DNA of 64,000 nucleotides, taken from Emergencia timonensis (lineage in GTDB: Bacteria > Bacillota > Clostridia > Peptostreptococcales > Anaerovoracaceae). Position 1 is the first letter of the stretch, and every line of letters starts with the position of its first letter. Position numbers and translations under genes: made by a program. Location: assembly GCF_900086585.1 (NCBI RefSeq), contig NZ_FLKM01000008.1, positions 1,871,652 through 1,935,651 on the forward strand. Reading direction: 5' to 3'. Positions 16,927 to 24,154 of this stretch are shown piece after piece. The notes beneath the pieces are model-generated. The model did not search any database. It was not told where the DNA came from and worked only from the letters and a program-made list of their open reading frames with translations.

Positions 16927-17611
16927 TTTTTTGCAGGATTCTGTCTTTTTTGGTGTAGCTGTCAGTATTATCGCCTATGAAGCAGGCTCTCAATTGAAAA
17001 AGAAATTTAAAACAGCAATTTTTAACCCGCTTTTGATCGCTGTGGCGGCGACCATCGTCCTATTGATTTTATGCGGTATCGATTATGACAGCTATTATGA
17101 AGGCGCCAAATATCTCAGCTATCTGTTGACGCCGGCTACGGTCTGCCTTGCAATTCCCATGTATGAGCAGATGGAACTGCTGAAAAAGAATTGGAAAGCG
17201 GTCATGGCAGGAATTTTGTCGGGCGTCCTGACCAGTCTGATCTGTATTCTGGCCATGGCAGCCGTTTTCAGTCTCAGCCACGAAACCTATGTCACTTTAC
17301 TGCCGAAATCCATTACGGTAGCCATCGGAATGGGCGTTTCGGAAGAATTGGGCGGTTATGTGACGATCACCGTCGCAGTGATTTTGATAACGGGAATATT
17401 GGGCAATATGATCGGTGAGGGCGTATGCAGATTATTCCGCATCAAGGAGCCAATTGCAAGAGGCGTTGCGATCGGCACGGCATCTCACGCCATCGGAACT
17501 GCCAGAGCGATGGAGATGGGCGAAGTCGAGGGCGCCATGAGCAGCCTCTCTATCGCAGTAGCCGGACTGCTTACGGTAGCCTTCGCCTCCGTGTTTTCGT
17601 TTTTTTGGTAA
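16919..17611 (+). CDS. lrgB: LrgB-family membrane protein
   Basis: 230 residues, standard length for LrgB/YohK, with about seven membrane spans. Family hallmarks are [34 protein letters not shown] and the C-terminal [21 protein letters not shown]. It works with LrgA in the membrane, as autolysis antiholin or as small-organic-acid transporter depending on species. Translationally coupled to lrgA. Confidence 0.95.
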   Translation: MNSFLQDSVFFGVAVSIIAYEAGSQLKKKFKTAIFNPLLIAVAATIVLLILCGIDYDSYYEGAKYLSYLLTPATVCLAIPMYEQMELLKKNWKAVMAGILSGVLTSLICILAMAAVFSLSHETYVTLLPKSITVAIGMGVSEELGGYVTITVAVILITGILGNMIGEGVCRLFRIKEPIARGVAIGTASHAIGTARAMEMGEVEGAMSSLSIAVAGLLTVAFASVFSFFW

Positions 17612-17678
17612 GGAGACTGCATATTTGCGAGCGAAAGATAGGATACTAACTAGGAAGTATTTAGGAGGAGTTGATCAT

Positions 17679-17981
17679 ATGAAGGAAATCAAACTTAAGG
17701 CTGACAAGCCTTTTCACAACAACGTAGATGTGGCAGTCATCGATTTTCCAGACGGTCCGGAAGGTGAAGAACGCCAGCGCTGCAAAGTGACGGTAGAATT
17801 TGCAGAAAGCGATGTAAAACAGCTGCAGGACAGAGGCTTGGACTTTGATGGAGCCATGGAGTATTACAGAGATTGGCTGGACAAGGTCGTAAAGGTGCAC
17901 TTGGCGACGGAATGGAAGTGCATAAACGGCTACGACCAGGTGATGGATATCATCAAAGAAAAGGTGAGCCAGTATTATTAA
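17679..17981 (+). CDS. Small conserved hypothetical protein
   Basis: 100 residues; ATG at 17679 preceded by AGGAGGAG, a very strong ribosome-binding site. Acidic, soluble, without signal peptide or membrane span; alternating beta-like stretch (VDVAVIDFPD ... CKVTVEFAE) followed by helical sequence (AMEYYRDWLDKVV ... YDQVMDIIKEKVSQYY). I do not recognise a family. It follows lrgB by 67 nt and ends at its own terminator; cotranscription with lrgAB is possible. Confidence 0.7.
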   Translation: MKEIKLKADKPFHNNVDVAVIDFPDGPEGEERQRCKVTVEFAESDVKQLQDRGLDFDGAMEYYRDWLDKVVKVHLATEWKCINGYDQVMDIIKEKVSQYY

Positions 17982-17991
17982 CTAAAGAGAG

Positions 17992-18040
17992 AAGGCGGCT
18001 TTGCGGCGGATCGATTTTCGCCCTTCCGCCTTTTTGTTTT
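17992..18040 (+). terminator. Rho-independent terminator
   Basis: AAGGCGG (17992-17998) pairs with CCGCCTT (18026-18032), followed by TTTTTGTTTT. Confidence 0.75.
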
Positions 18041-18090
18041 AAATCCGGCAAAAGTGCCATAATCGGGTGATTTTGCTGCATTTATGGCAG
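18041..18090. repeat. GTGCCATAA palindrome family, copy A
   Basis: AAATCCGG-C-AAAAGTGCCATAA followed 18 nt later by TTTATGGCA. The inner arms are TGCCATAA (18055-18062) and TTTATGGCA (18081-18089). The outer AAATCCGG also occurs, inverted, in copy D at 48940-48947. Part of the long non-coding stretch before the CobW gene. Confidence 0.6.
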
Positions 18091-18258
18091 ATTTGATCTT
18101 TTACCAGCCTCTTCAGAGAAATAAAAAGCCCAAATTCGACGGAATAAGGCATAAAAATACGGTTTAATACAAAGGAATATCACTACATAATTTTGAAGTC
18201 TATTGGCATTTTTTACATTTTATGGATAATTAATCGAAAATAAGCTTTTATTTCTCAA

Positions 18259-18303
18259 AAAAGTGCCTAAAGTGGGCAGTTTTAAGTATATTTATGGCGG
18301 ATT
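18259..18303. repeat. GTGCCATAA palindrome family, copy B (degenerate)
   Basis: AAAAAGTGCC (18258-18267) and TTTATGGCGG (18291-18300) in the same intergenic region as copy A. The central CATAA is altered. The remainder of 18091-18388 is AT-rich with no gene I can support. Confidence 0.4.
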
Positions 18304-18386
18304 ATTCGGTTTTTGCACGGGGGTGATTCCGGCATCTGCCTCCATGTTAAAAAAATTTAAATCCCCTTGTGAGAAACCGTTCGAAA

Positions 18387-18402
18387 TGTGGTATACTATA
18401 AT
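18387..18402 (+). promoter_or_regulatory. Extended -10 promoter of the CobW GTPase gene
   Basis: TG (18389-18390), one base, TATACT (18392-18397): a perfect extended -10 about 40 nt before the start. A second TATAAT overlaps at 18397-18402. A weak TTGTGA lies at 18367. Confidence 0.6.
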
Positions 18403-18436
18403 TTAGAAATTTTTTAGAGAAAGAGATGAGGAAAAT

Positions 18437-19654
18437 ATGACAAAAGTAGATATTTTCTCCGGTTTTTTAGGTGCCGGAAAGACAACGTTAATTAAAAAAC
18501 TGATTGAAGAGGCTTATAAAGGCGAACAGATCGTTTTGATAGAGAACGAGTTTGGAGAAATCGGCATTGACGGCGGGTTCCTCAAAGATGCGGGAGTACA
18601 GATTAACGAGATGAATTCCGGATGTATCTGCTGCAGCCTGGTGGGCGACTTTGGCAAAGCATTGGATCAGGTAATTAACGAATATGCGCCGGACAGAATT
18701 TTGATCGAACCGTCAGGCGTTGGCAAACTCAGCGATGTCATTCTCGCTGTAGAGCGCCTGCACAACGACAAAATTCAACTGAACGGATTTACCACAGTCG
18801 TAGACGCGAAAAAGGCGAAGATGTACATGAAGAATTTTGGTGAGTTTTTTAACAATCAGATTGAACATGCCAGTTCGATTATTCTGAGTCATACAGCAGG
18901 ACTGTCTCAGGACAAGCTGGATGCCTGCGTTGCCTTGATGCGTGAGCACAATCAGGAGGCAACGATTGTAACGACACCGTGGGAGGAGATTACCGGTCAG
19001 CAGATTCTTGCTACCATGGAGCAGAAGAATACCATCGCTGCAGAACTCGCTCATCTGGAAGAGGAAGCTCACGACCACGAGCATCATCACCACGATCATG
19101 ACGAGCACAGTGACTGCGGGCACGACCATCATCATGACCACGACCATCATCACCACGATCATGACGAACACTGTGACTGCGGGCACGACCATCATCATGA
19201 CCACGACCATCATCACCACGATCATGACGAACACTGTGACTGCGGGCACGATCATCATGACCATGAGCATCATCACCACGATCACGACGAGCACTGTGAC
19301 TGCGGCCATAACCACCACGACCACGAGCATCATCACGACCATCATCACCATCACGATCACGAAGGACATCACCACGCCGACGAAGTTTTCACCAGCTTTG
19401 GCGTCGAGACTGCACACAAGTTCACAGAAAAGCAGATTGAAGAAGCGCTTTCCGCTCTGTCGAATTTTGCTGAATACGGGCAGGTTCTCAGAGCCAAGGG
19501 CATCGTAGAAGGAGAAGACGGCCAGTGGATTCACTTTGATTACGTGCCGGGTGAGCCGGACGTAAGACACGGAAGTGCGGCAGTTACAGGCATGCTCTGT
19601 GTCATCGGAGCGGGAATCGAAGAAGACAGCATCAAAGAGCTGTTCGGGCTGTAA
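18437..19654 (+). CDS. CobW/COG0523-family GTPase with long His-rich metal-binding tract
   Basis: 405 residues. N-terminal G3E P-loop GTPase: Walker A GFLGAGKTT (9-17), Glu-rich switch region IENEFGEIGID, and the CxCC metal motif of the family (C63, C65, C66 in SGCICCSLV). Residues 212-313 are a His/Asp repeat tract with about 60 His and four CDCGH-type blocks, followed by the CobW C-terminal domain. COG0523 proteins are metallochaperones for Zn, Co or Ni; the tract would store or buffer such a metal in the cytosol. A second GTPase follows 12 nt downstream. Confidence 0.92.
   Translation: MTKVDIFSGFLGAGKTTLIKKLIEEAYKGEQIVLIENEFGEIGIDGGFLKDAGVQINEMNSGCICCSLVGDFGKALDQVINEYAPDRILIEPSGVGKLSDVILAVERLHNDKIQLNGFTTVVDAKKAKMYMKNFGEFFNNQIEHASSIILSHTAGLSQDKLDACVALMREHNQEATIVTTPWEEITGQQILATMEQKNTIAAELAHLEEEAHDHEHHHHDHDEHSDCGHDHHHDHDHHHHDHDEHCDCGHDHHHDHDHHHHDHDEHCDCGHDHHDHEHHHHDHDEHCDCGHNHHDHEHHHDHHHHHDHEGHHHADEVFTSFGVETAHKFTEKQIEEALSALSNFAEYGQVLRAKGIVEGEDGQWIHFDYVPGEPDVRHGSAAVTGMLCVIGAGIEEDSIKELFGL
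19070..19375 (+). repeat. Coding tandem repeat, 63-bp unit, encoding the His-rich tract
   Basis: Two near-perfect 63-bp units (21 residues, HDHHHDHDHHHH then DHDEHCDCG) are flanked by shorter or degenerate copies, five in all. The first copy has Ser in place of the first Cys (HSDCG). The high identity at DNA level suggests recent slippage, so copy number may vary between strains. Confidence 0.85.
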
Positions 19655-19666
19655 GAGGTGGCGTTT

Positions 19667-20608
19667 ATGGAAATACCAGTATATTTATTTACCGGTTTTT
19701 TAGAAAGCGGTAAGACGACATTTATTCAGGAAGCCTTGGAAGGCGATGATTTTAACGCAGGTGAGAGAACGCTGTTTCTCCTGTGTGAAGAGGGTGAAGC
19801 CGAATACCATCCCAGCAGATTTTTCGGAACCAAGGTTTTCTTCGAGACGATAGAAGATGAGGAGGAGCTGACGACGGAGCATCTGCGTGATCTGCAGCTG
19901 AAACATAAGGTTGAGCGGGTTGTCGTGGAGTATAACGGCATGTGGAATCTGGATACCTTCTATCAGAACATGCCCGAAGAATGGGTGACGTACCAGGAGA
20001 TGATGTTTGCCGATGCGCGGACTTTTCTCCAGTACAATCAAAACATGAGGCAGCTGGTCTTTGACAAACTGAAGAGTGCGGAGCTGGTCGTTTTCAATCG
20101 CTGTGAGCGAGGATTTGACAAGATGGAATTTCACAAGATTGTCAGAGCCGCCAATAGAAGAAGCCAGATTCTATATGAATACGGCAAGGACGATGTGGAG
20201 ATGGATCAGATTGAAGACCCCCTGCCATTTGATTTCGACGCAGCGATCATAGAAGTTGAAGATAACGCCTTTGCCGAATGGTATCGGGATATCAACGAAG
20301 AGCAGGACAAATACGATGGCAAAGTCCTCAAGGTCAAAGGCCGCAGTGTCCTGGGCGGCGGTATGGCGGACGATCACTTCGTCTTTGGCCGCCACGTCAT
20401 GACTTGCTGTGTAGAGGACATTCAATTTGCCGGTCTGGTGTGCAGATGGGATAACGCTGCCAATCTCCTGAAACACGGCGGCTGGGTTACGATTACTGCA
20501 AAAGTAAAGGTGGAATTCGACGACGTCTACGGCGAAGCTGGCCCTGTATTATACTGCAGTGAAGTAAAAGAAGCGGAGGAAGCCGACCCGGAAGTTGCAC
20601 AATTTTAA
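19667..20608 (+). CDS. CobW-like GTPase fused to a DUF1980/TIGR03943-like domain
   Basis: 313 residues from the ATG at 19667 (AAGAGGTGG just upstream; the GTG at 19658 lies inside this site). Walker A is altered to GFLESGKTT (10-18). The CxCC motif of COG0523 is absent. From about residue 220 the sequence (YDGKVLKVKGR ... HVMTCCVEDIQFAG ... GGWVTITAKV ... PVLYCSEV) matches, from memory, the C-terminal domain of YcgQ/TIGR03943 proteins, which are linked to zinc-responsive membrane systems. Translationally linked to the His-rich GTPase, so a two-component metal-handling pair is likely. Confidence 0.8.
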   Translation: MEIPVYLFTGFLESGKTTFIQEALEGDDFNAGERTLFLLCEEGEAEYHPSRFFGTKVFFETIEDEEELTTEHLRDLQLKHKVERVVVEYNGMWNLDTFYQNMPEEWVTYQEMMFADARTFLQYNQNMRQLVFDKLKSAELVVFNRCERGFDKMEFHKIVRAANRRSQILYEYGKDDVEMDQIEDPLPFDFDAAIIEVEDNAFAEWYRDINEEQDKYDGKVLKVKGRSVLGGGMADDHFVFGRHVMTCCVEDIQFAGLVCRWDNAANLLKHGGWVTITAKVKVEFDDVYGEAGPVLYCSEVKEAEEADPEVAQF

Positions 20609-20826
20609 ATAGAAAGGGCGAATTCTGGCTTGGGCAGAGAGGGAAATGAAGCAAAAACAGTCAGATTTTTGATAGGATTTGCACAGAAAAGCGAACTGAA
20701 CAATATAATTTTAACAAAAATGTTAACCAAAATGCACGAAAATCAAGGATGAAAGGGTATCTTTTATCCTTTTTTCTTACAAATACGGAAGAAATAAAAA
20801 AATTCTTACATTATTATGGCAAAAAG

Positions 20827-20835
20827 TGTTATAAT
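20827..20835 (+). promoter_or_regulatory. Extended -10 promoter of carD
   Basis: TG-T-TATAAT (20827-20835) with a poor -35 (TTACAT at 20806). The rest of the 269-nt gap after the GTPase gene is AT-rich and holds nothing else I can support. Confidence 0.6.
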
Positions 20836-20877
20836 AATTATAATGAGTGAAACGTTGAAAGGAGATGTGAGCCAATT

Positions 20878-21384
20878 ATGTATGATATTAATGATTTGAT
20901 CATGTACGGCGGCACGGGGGTCTGCAAAATATCCGATATATCTAATAACGTGTTTTCTGGTTCTAGTGAGGACAGGCTGTATTATGTGTTAGAGCCCTTA
21001 TACCAAAGCGGCGTGATATATGCACCAGTAGACAACGAGAAAGTTTTCATGCGACCGGTGATATCAGAGGACGAAGCCAAAGACTTGATCGATAACATTC
21101 CGCAGATTCATACTGAGATTTACAAAAGCAGCAGTATGCAGCAGTTAACAAAGTATTACCAGTCGGTTATCGATTCTCACAAATGTCTGGAACTTCTGCA
21201 ATTGACAAAATCCATCCATGCCAAAAAGGTGGACGCCATGAAACAGAACCGGCATTTGGGACAAATCGACAAGAAGTTTATGAAGAAAGCGGAAGACCTT
21301 TTATTTGGAGAATTTGCCGCAGCACTTCGCATTTCGAGAGACGATGTGGAAGGCTTCATACAGGAACGATTAGACGAAGAGTAA
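20878..21384 (+). CDS. CarD-family RNA polymerase-binding regulator
   Basis: 168 residues; GGAG 11 nt before the ATG. Residues 1-65 form the CarD/CdnL/TRCF RNA-polymerase interaction domain (INDLIMYGGTGVCKISDI ... YYVLEPLYQSG.IYAPVDN), followed by a helical domain (about 70-168) that contacts the promoter -10 region in characterised CdnL/CarD proteins. It modulates open-complex formation at many promoters. Monocistronic with its own promoter and terminator. Confidence 0.93.
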   Translation: MYDINDLIMYGGTGVCKISDISNNVFSGSSEDRLYYVLEPLYQSGVIYAPVDNEKVFMRPVISEDEAKDLIDNIPQIHTEIYKSSSMQQLTKYYQSVIDSHKCLELLQLTKSIHAKKVDAMKQNRHLGQIDKKFMKKAEDLLFGEFAAALRISRDDVEGFIQERLDEE

Positions 21385-21400
21385 TAGAGATGGCAAAGCG

Positions 21401-21441
21401 ATAGACAGCAAATCGGGTATGATTTGGTTGTCTATTTTTTT
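21401..21441 (+). terminator. Rho-independent terminator of carD
   Basis: ATAGACA (21401-21407) and the adjacent AAATC pair with GATTT and TGTCTAT (up to 21435), followed by eight T residues. Confidence 0.85.
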
Positions 21442-21598
21442 GTTTGATAGGAAATATGAATTTCCTATCAAACAAAAAAGGGGTGTGCAGAGGGGAATCC
21501 CCTCGCCGCCCTAAGGAGGGTGCTCAGCCTGCAAAGCAGGCGCCGAAGGGAACCTAGGGTTCCCTAGTGGAGTGGCGTCAGCCACCTTTTTTGTTTGA
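21436..21598 (+). other. Multi-hairpin intergenic element with alternative outer pairings
   Basis: A perfect 20-bp inverted repeat (21436-21455 with 21460-21479). Its right arm overlaps a second perfect 14-bp inverted repeat (21468-21481 with 21585-21598), so the two stems exclude each other. The second stem encloses five local hairpins: 21490-21504, 21508-21519, 21527-21541 (GCCTGC/GCAGGC), 21547-21565 (AGGGAACC/GGTTCCCT) and 21572-21585. Fully non-coding. It lies between the carD terminator and the next promoter; it may be a mobile structured element or a switch-like RNA. Confidence 0.6.
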
Positions 21599-21615
21599 CA
21601 AAAGCCTTTTTCCTA

Positions 21616-21675
21616 TTGACATGTACAGGAAAAGCGGTATAATGATTCTTGCCCCATAGTTTACTAATACTAAAC
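21616..21675 (+). promoter_or_regulatory. Strong promoter and palindromic operator of the polyamine operon
   Basis: TTGACA (21616-21621), 16-nt spacer, TATAAT (21638-21643). Sixteen nt downstream is a palindrome GTTTACTAATACTAAAC (21659-21675), with a further half-site GTTTAC at 21681. Its position is suited to repression by the XRE-cupin regulator encoded directly downstream. Confidence 0.75.
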
Positions 21676-21721
21676 AAACAGTTTACAATCTTTGTGATTA
21701 CCTTGAGGTAAAGGAGAGGAA

Positions 21722-22261
21722 ATGGAAATGGATATAGGATCCAAAATTAAAGAACTGAGAGTCGTGAAAGGTTTGACCCAGGAAGAGCTGGCCGATCGGG
21801 CGGAGCTGTCGAAGGGGTTTATCTCGCAAGTAGAAAGAGACTTGACTTCGCCGTCTATCGCTACCTTGTCAGATATTTTACAATGCTTAGGCGTATCCGT
21901 TGCCGAATTCTTCGCTGAAGACAGCGACGACCAAGTGGTATTCAAAGACGAAGATTATTTTGAAAAGATCGACAGCGATTTAAAAAATACGGTTGAATGG
22001 ATTATTCCCAATGCCCAGAAGAACATTATGGAGCCGATCCGTCTGACCCTTGCGGCAGGCGGACAGACCTATCCCGATACCCCTCATGAAGGCGAGGAAT
22101 TTGGGTATGTCATCAAAGGCGAAATCACCATACATATCGGAAAGAAGACCCATGCGGCAAAGGCGGGAGAATCTTTCTATTATACGCCAGAGAAAAAACA
22201 TCATATATCATCAAAAAAGGGAGCGAAACTCATCTGGGTCAGCTCACCTCCTAGTTTCTAA
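21722..22261 (+). CDS. XRE-family regulator with C-terminal cupin (PuuR-like)
   Basis: 179 residues. Residues 6-62 are a helix-turn-helix of the XRE type (LTQEELADRAELSKGFISQVER); residues 105-177 are a cupin (PHEGEEFGYVIKGEITIHIG ... GESFYYTPEKKHHI) that senses a small ligand. PuuR and relatives respond to putrescine or spermidine. It is the first gene of the potABC-D transcript (14 nt before potA), so local, probably autogenous control of polyamine uptake is likely. A second ATG at 21728 is possible. Confidence 0.92.
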   Translation: MEMDIGSKIKELRVVKGLTQEELADRAELSKGFISQVERDLTSPSIATLSDILQCLGVSVAEFFAEDSDDQVVFKDEDYFEKIDSDLKNTVEWIIPNAQKNIMEPIRLTLAAGGQTYPDTPHEGEEFGYVIKGEITIHIGKKTHAAKAGESFYYTPEKKHHISSKKGAKLIWVSSPPSF

Positions 22262-22275
22262 AGAAAGGAAGAACA

Positions 22276-23349
22276 ATGGCATCATCACTTATCGAGCTAA
22301 GACATATTTCCAAGTCATTTGATGACACATTAGTATTGGACGATTTTAATCTGACTGTAAATCAGAATGAATTTATTACCCTGCTCGGACCTTCCGGCTG
22401 TGGAAAAACGACGACACTCCGAATTGTAGGAGGCTTTGAAACGCCGGATCAGGGACAGGTGTTTTTTGAGGGAAAGGACATTACAAATGTACCGCCCAAT
22501 CAAAGACACCTGAATACGGTATTTCAGAAATACGCGCTGTTTCCCCATATGAATGTGGGCCAGAATATTGCCTTTGGCCTAAAAATCAGTGGAAAGAGTG
22601 ATGAATATATCAGAGATAAAGTCAAGTACGCTTTGAAGCTGGTCAATCTGGACGGCTATGAAAAGCGAAAAATCGACGCTTTGTCCGGCGGACAGCAGCA
22701 GCGAATCGCTATGGCCAGAGCCATCGTCAACGAGCCGAAAGTCCTGCTCCTCGACGAACCGCTCGGCGCTTTGGACTTGAAGCTGAGACAGGACATGGAG
22801 TATGAGCTGATCAGATTAAAAAACGAGCTGGGAATCACCTTTATCTACGTCACCCACGACCAGGAAGAGGCTTTGACCATGAGCGACAAGGTGGTGGTCA
22901 TGAACGGCGGCTATATTCAGCAGATGGGCACCCCGGAAGAAATCTACAACGAGCCGGAAAACGCCTTTGTGGCAGACTTTATCGGCGACAGCAATATCAT
23001 TGACGGCATCATGATGGAAGACCGAGTGGTCAAAATCTGTGATACCATTTTCCCTTGCATTGACGAAGGATTTGGTAGAAATAAGCCGGTTGACGTGGTC
23101 ATCAGACCAGAGGACTTAATCATCGGACAGCCGGGAGAAGGCAGGCTGGATGGAGAGATAACCCACAACGTCTTTATCGGGGTCCACTATGAGATGGAGA
23201 TTGAAGCGGGAGGATTCCTCTGGCTGGCACAGAACACCAAGAGTTATCCGGTGGGAACCAAGGTCAGCTTAGACGTGATTCCGGAGAACATTCAGATCAT
23301 GCATAAACCACAGTCCAAAGAGGAGGAGGCGATAGAAATCGATGTCTAA
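22276..23349 (+). CDS. potA: Spermidine/putrescine ABC transporter ATP-binding protein
   Basis: 357 residues. Walker A GPSGCGKTT (38-46), Q-loop VFQKYALFPHM, signature LSGGQQQRIAMARAI, Walker B VLLLDEPLGALD, H-loop VTHDQEEAL; a C-terminal TOBE regulatory domain (about 250-345, DVVIRPEDL). This is the MalK/PotA subfamily; the polyamine assignment comes from the permease and binding-protein neighbours. Overlaps potB by 8 nt. Confidence 0.95.
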   Translation: MASSLIELRHISKSFDDTLVLDDFNLTVNQNEFITLLGPSGCGKTTTLRIVGGFETPDQGQVFFEGKDITNVPPNQRHLNTVFQKYALFPHMNVGQNIAFGLKISGKSDEYIRDKVKYALKLVNLDGYEKRKIDALSGGQQQRIAMARAIVNEPKVLLLDEPLGALDLKLRQDMEYELIRLKNELGITFIYVTHDQEEALTMSDKVVVMNGGYIQQMGTPEEIYNEPENAFVADFIGDSNIIDGIMMEDRVVKICDTIFPCIDEGFGRNKPVDVVIRPEDLIIGQPGEGRLDGEITHNVFIGVHYEMEIEAGGFLWLAQNTKSYPVGTKVSLDVIPENIQIMHKPQSKEEEAIEIDV

Positions 23350-24154
23350 GAAACTGCTTTCGAGCCCTTTTCTGATTTGGATTGCCTGCGGCACTTTGAT
23401 TCCGCTGGCAGTTATCGCCTATTATGGATTTACTGACCGCAGCGGAGCTTTTACTTGGAACAATGTCACTGCCATCTTTGGTGCAGAACACGCCAAAGCC
23501 CTGGGGCTGGCTCTCTTGTTGGCGCTGATCAGTACAGTAATCTGCTTCCTTTTGGCCTTTCCTCTGGCCATGATTTTAAAAAACAGCCGCATCGGGCAAA
23601 AGGGATTTATGATCTTTCTCTTTGTCCTGCCCATGTGGATGAACTTCCTGCTCAGGACCATGGCCTGGCAGGTCATATTAGAGAAAGAAGGCATACTCAA
23701 CAGCCTGCTCACTTCTCTTCATCTGCCGCCGCTAGAGATTATCAACACGCCGGCAGCCATCGTCCTGGGCATGGTCTACGACTTTCTGCCCTTCATGGTA
23801 CTGCCGATTTTCAATACACTGATGAAGATTGACGACAATATCATCGAAGCGGCTTACGACCTGGGAGCGACAAAGAAGCGGGTTCTCTTCGACATCCTGC
23901 TGCCTCTCAGCATACCGGGCATCGCCAGCGGCGTGACCATGGTATTCGTGCCGTCCCTGACCACCTTTGTCATCTCCAATATGCTTGGCGGAGGGAAAAT
24001 CAACCTGATCGGAAATATCATCGAACAGGAGTTTACTACCAGTTCCAATTGGAACTTGGGGTCGGGACTATCCCTGATTATGATGATCTTTATCGTCATC
24101 AGCATGGCGGCTCTGGGCAAACTGGATAAAGAAGGGGAGGGGACGCTGATATGA
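23342..24154 (+). CDS. potB: Spermidine/putrescine ABC transporter permease PotB
   Basis: 270 residues with six membrane spans and the MetI-like permease signature in EAAYDLGATKKRVLFDILLPLSIPGI (EAA loop), which couples to the ATPase. Start ATG at 23342 overlaps potA; the stop overlaps the start of the potC-potD fusion by 4 nt. Part of a heterodimeric channel for polyamine uptake. Confidence 0.94.
   Translation: MSKKLLSSPFLIWIACGTLIPLAVIAYYGFTDRSGAFTWNNVTAIFGAEHAKALGLALLLALISTVICFLLAFPLAMILKNSRIGQKGFMIFLFVLPMWMNFLLRTMAWQVILEKEGILNSLLTSLHLPPLEIINTPAAIVLGMVYDFLPFMVLPIFNTLMKIDDNIIEAAYDLGATKKRVLFDILLPLSIPGIASGVTMVFVPSLTTFVISNMLGGGKINLIGNIIEQEFTTSSNWNLGSGLSLIMMIFIVISMAALGKLDKEGEGTLI

Noticed and set aside
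19070..19375. Regular ~63-bp repeats that might suggest a CRISPR array
   Set aside because: Repeats are contiguous, in frame, contain no unique spacers and encode the His-rich tract.
18713..19570. Val/Met-rich minus-strand frame resembling a membrane protein
   Set aside because: It is the complement of the CAT/CAC His-rich repeats of the CobW gene, which yields Val and Met codons.
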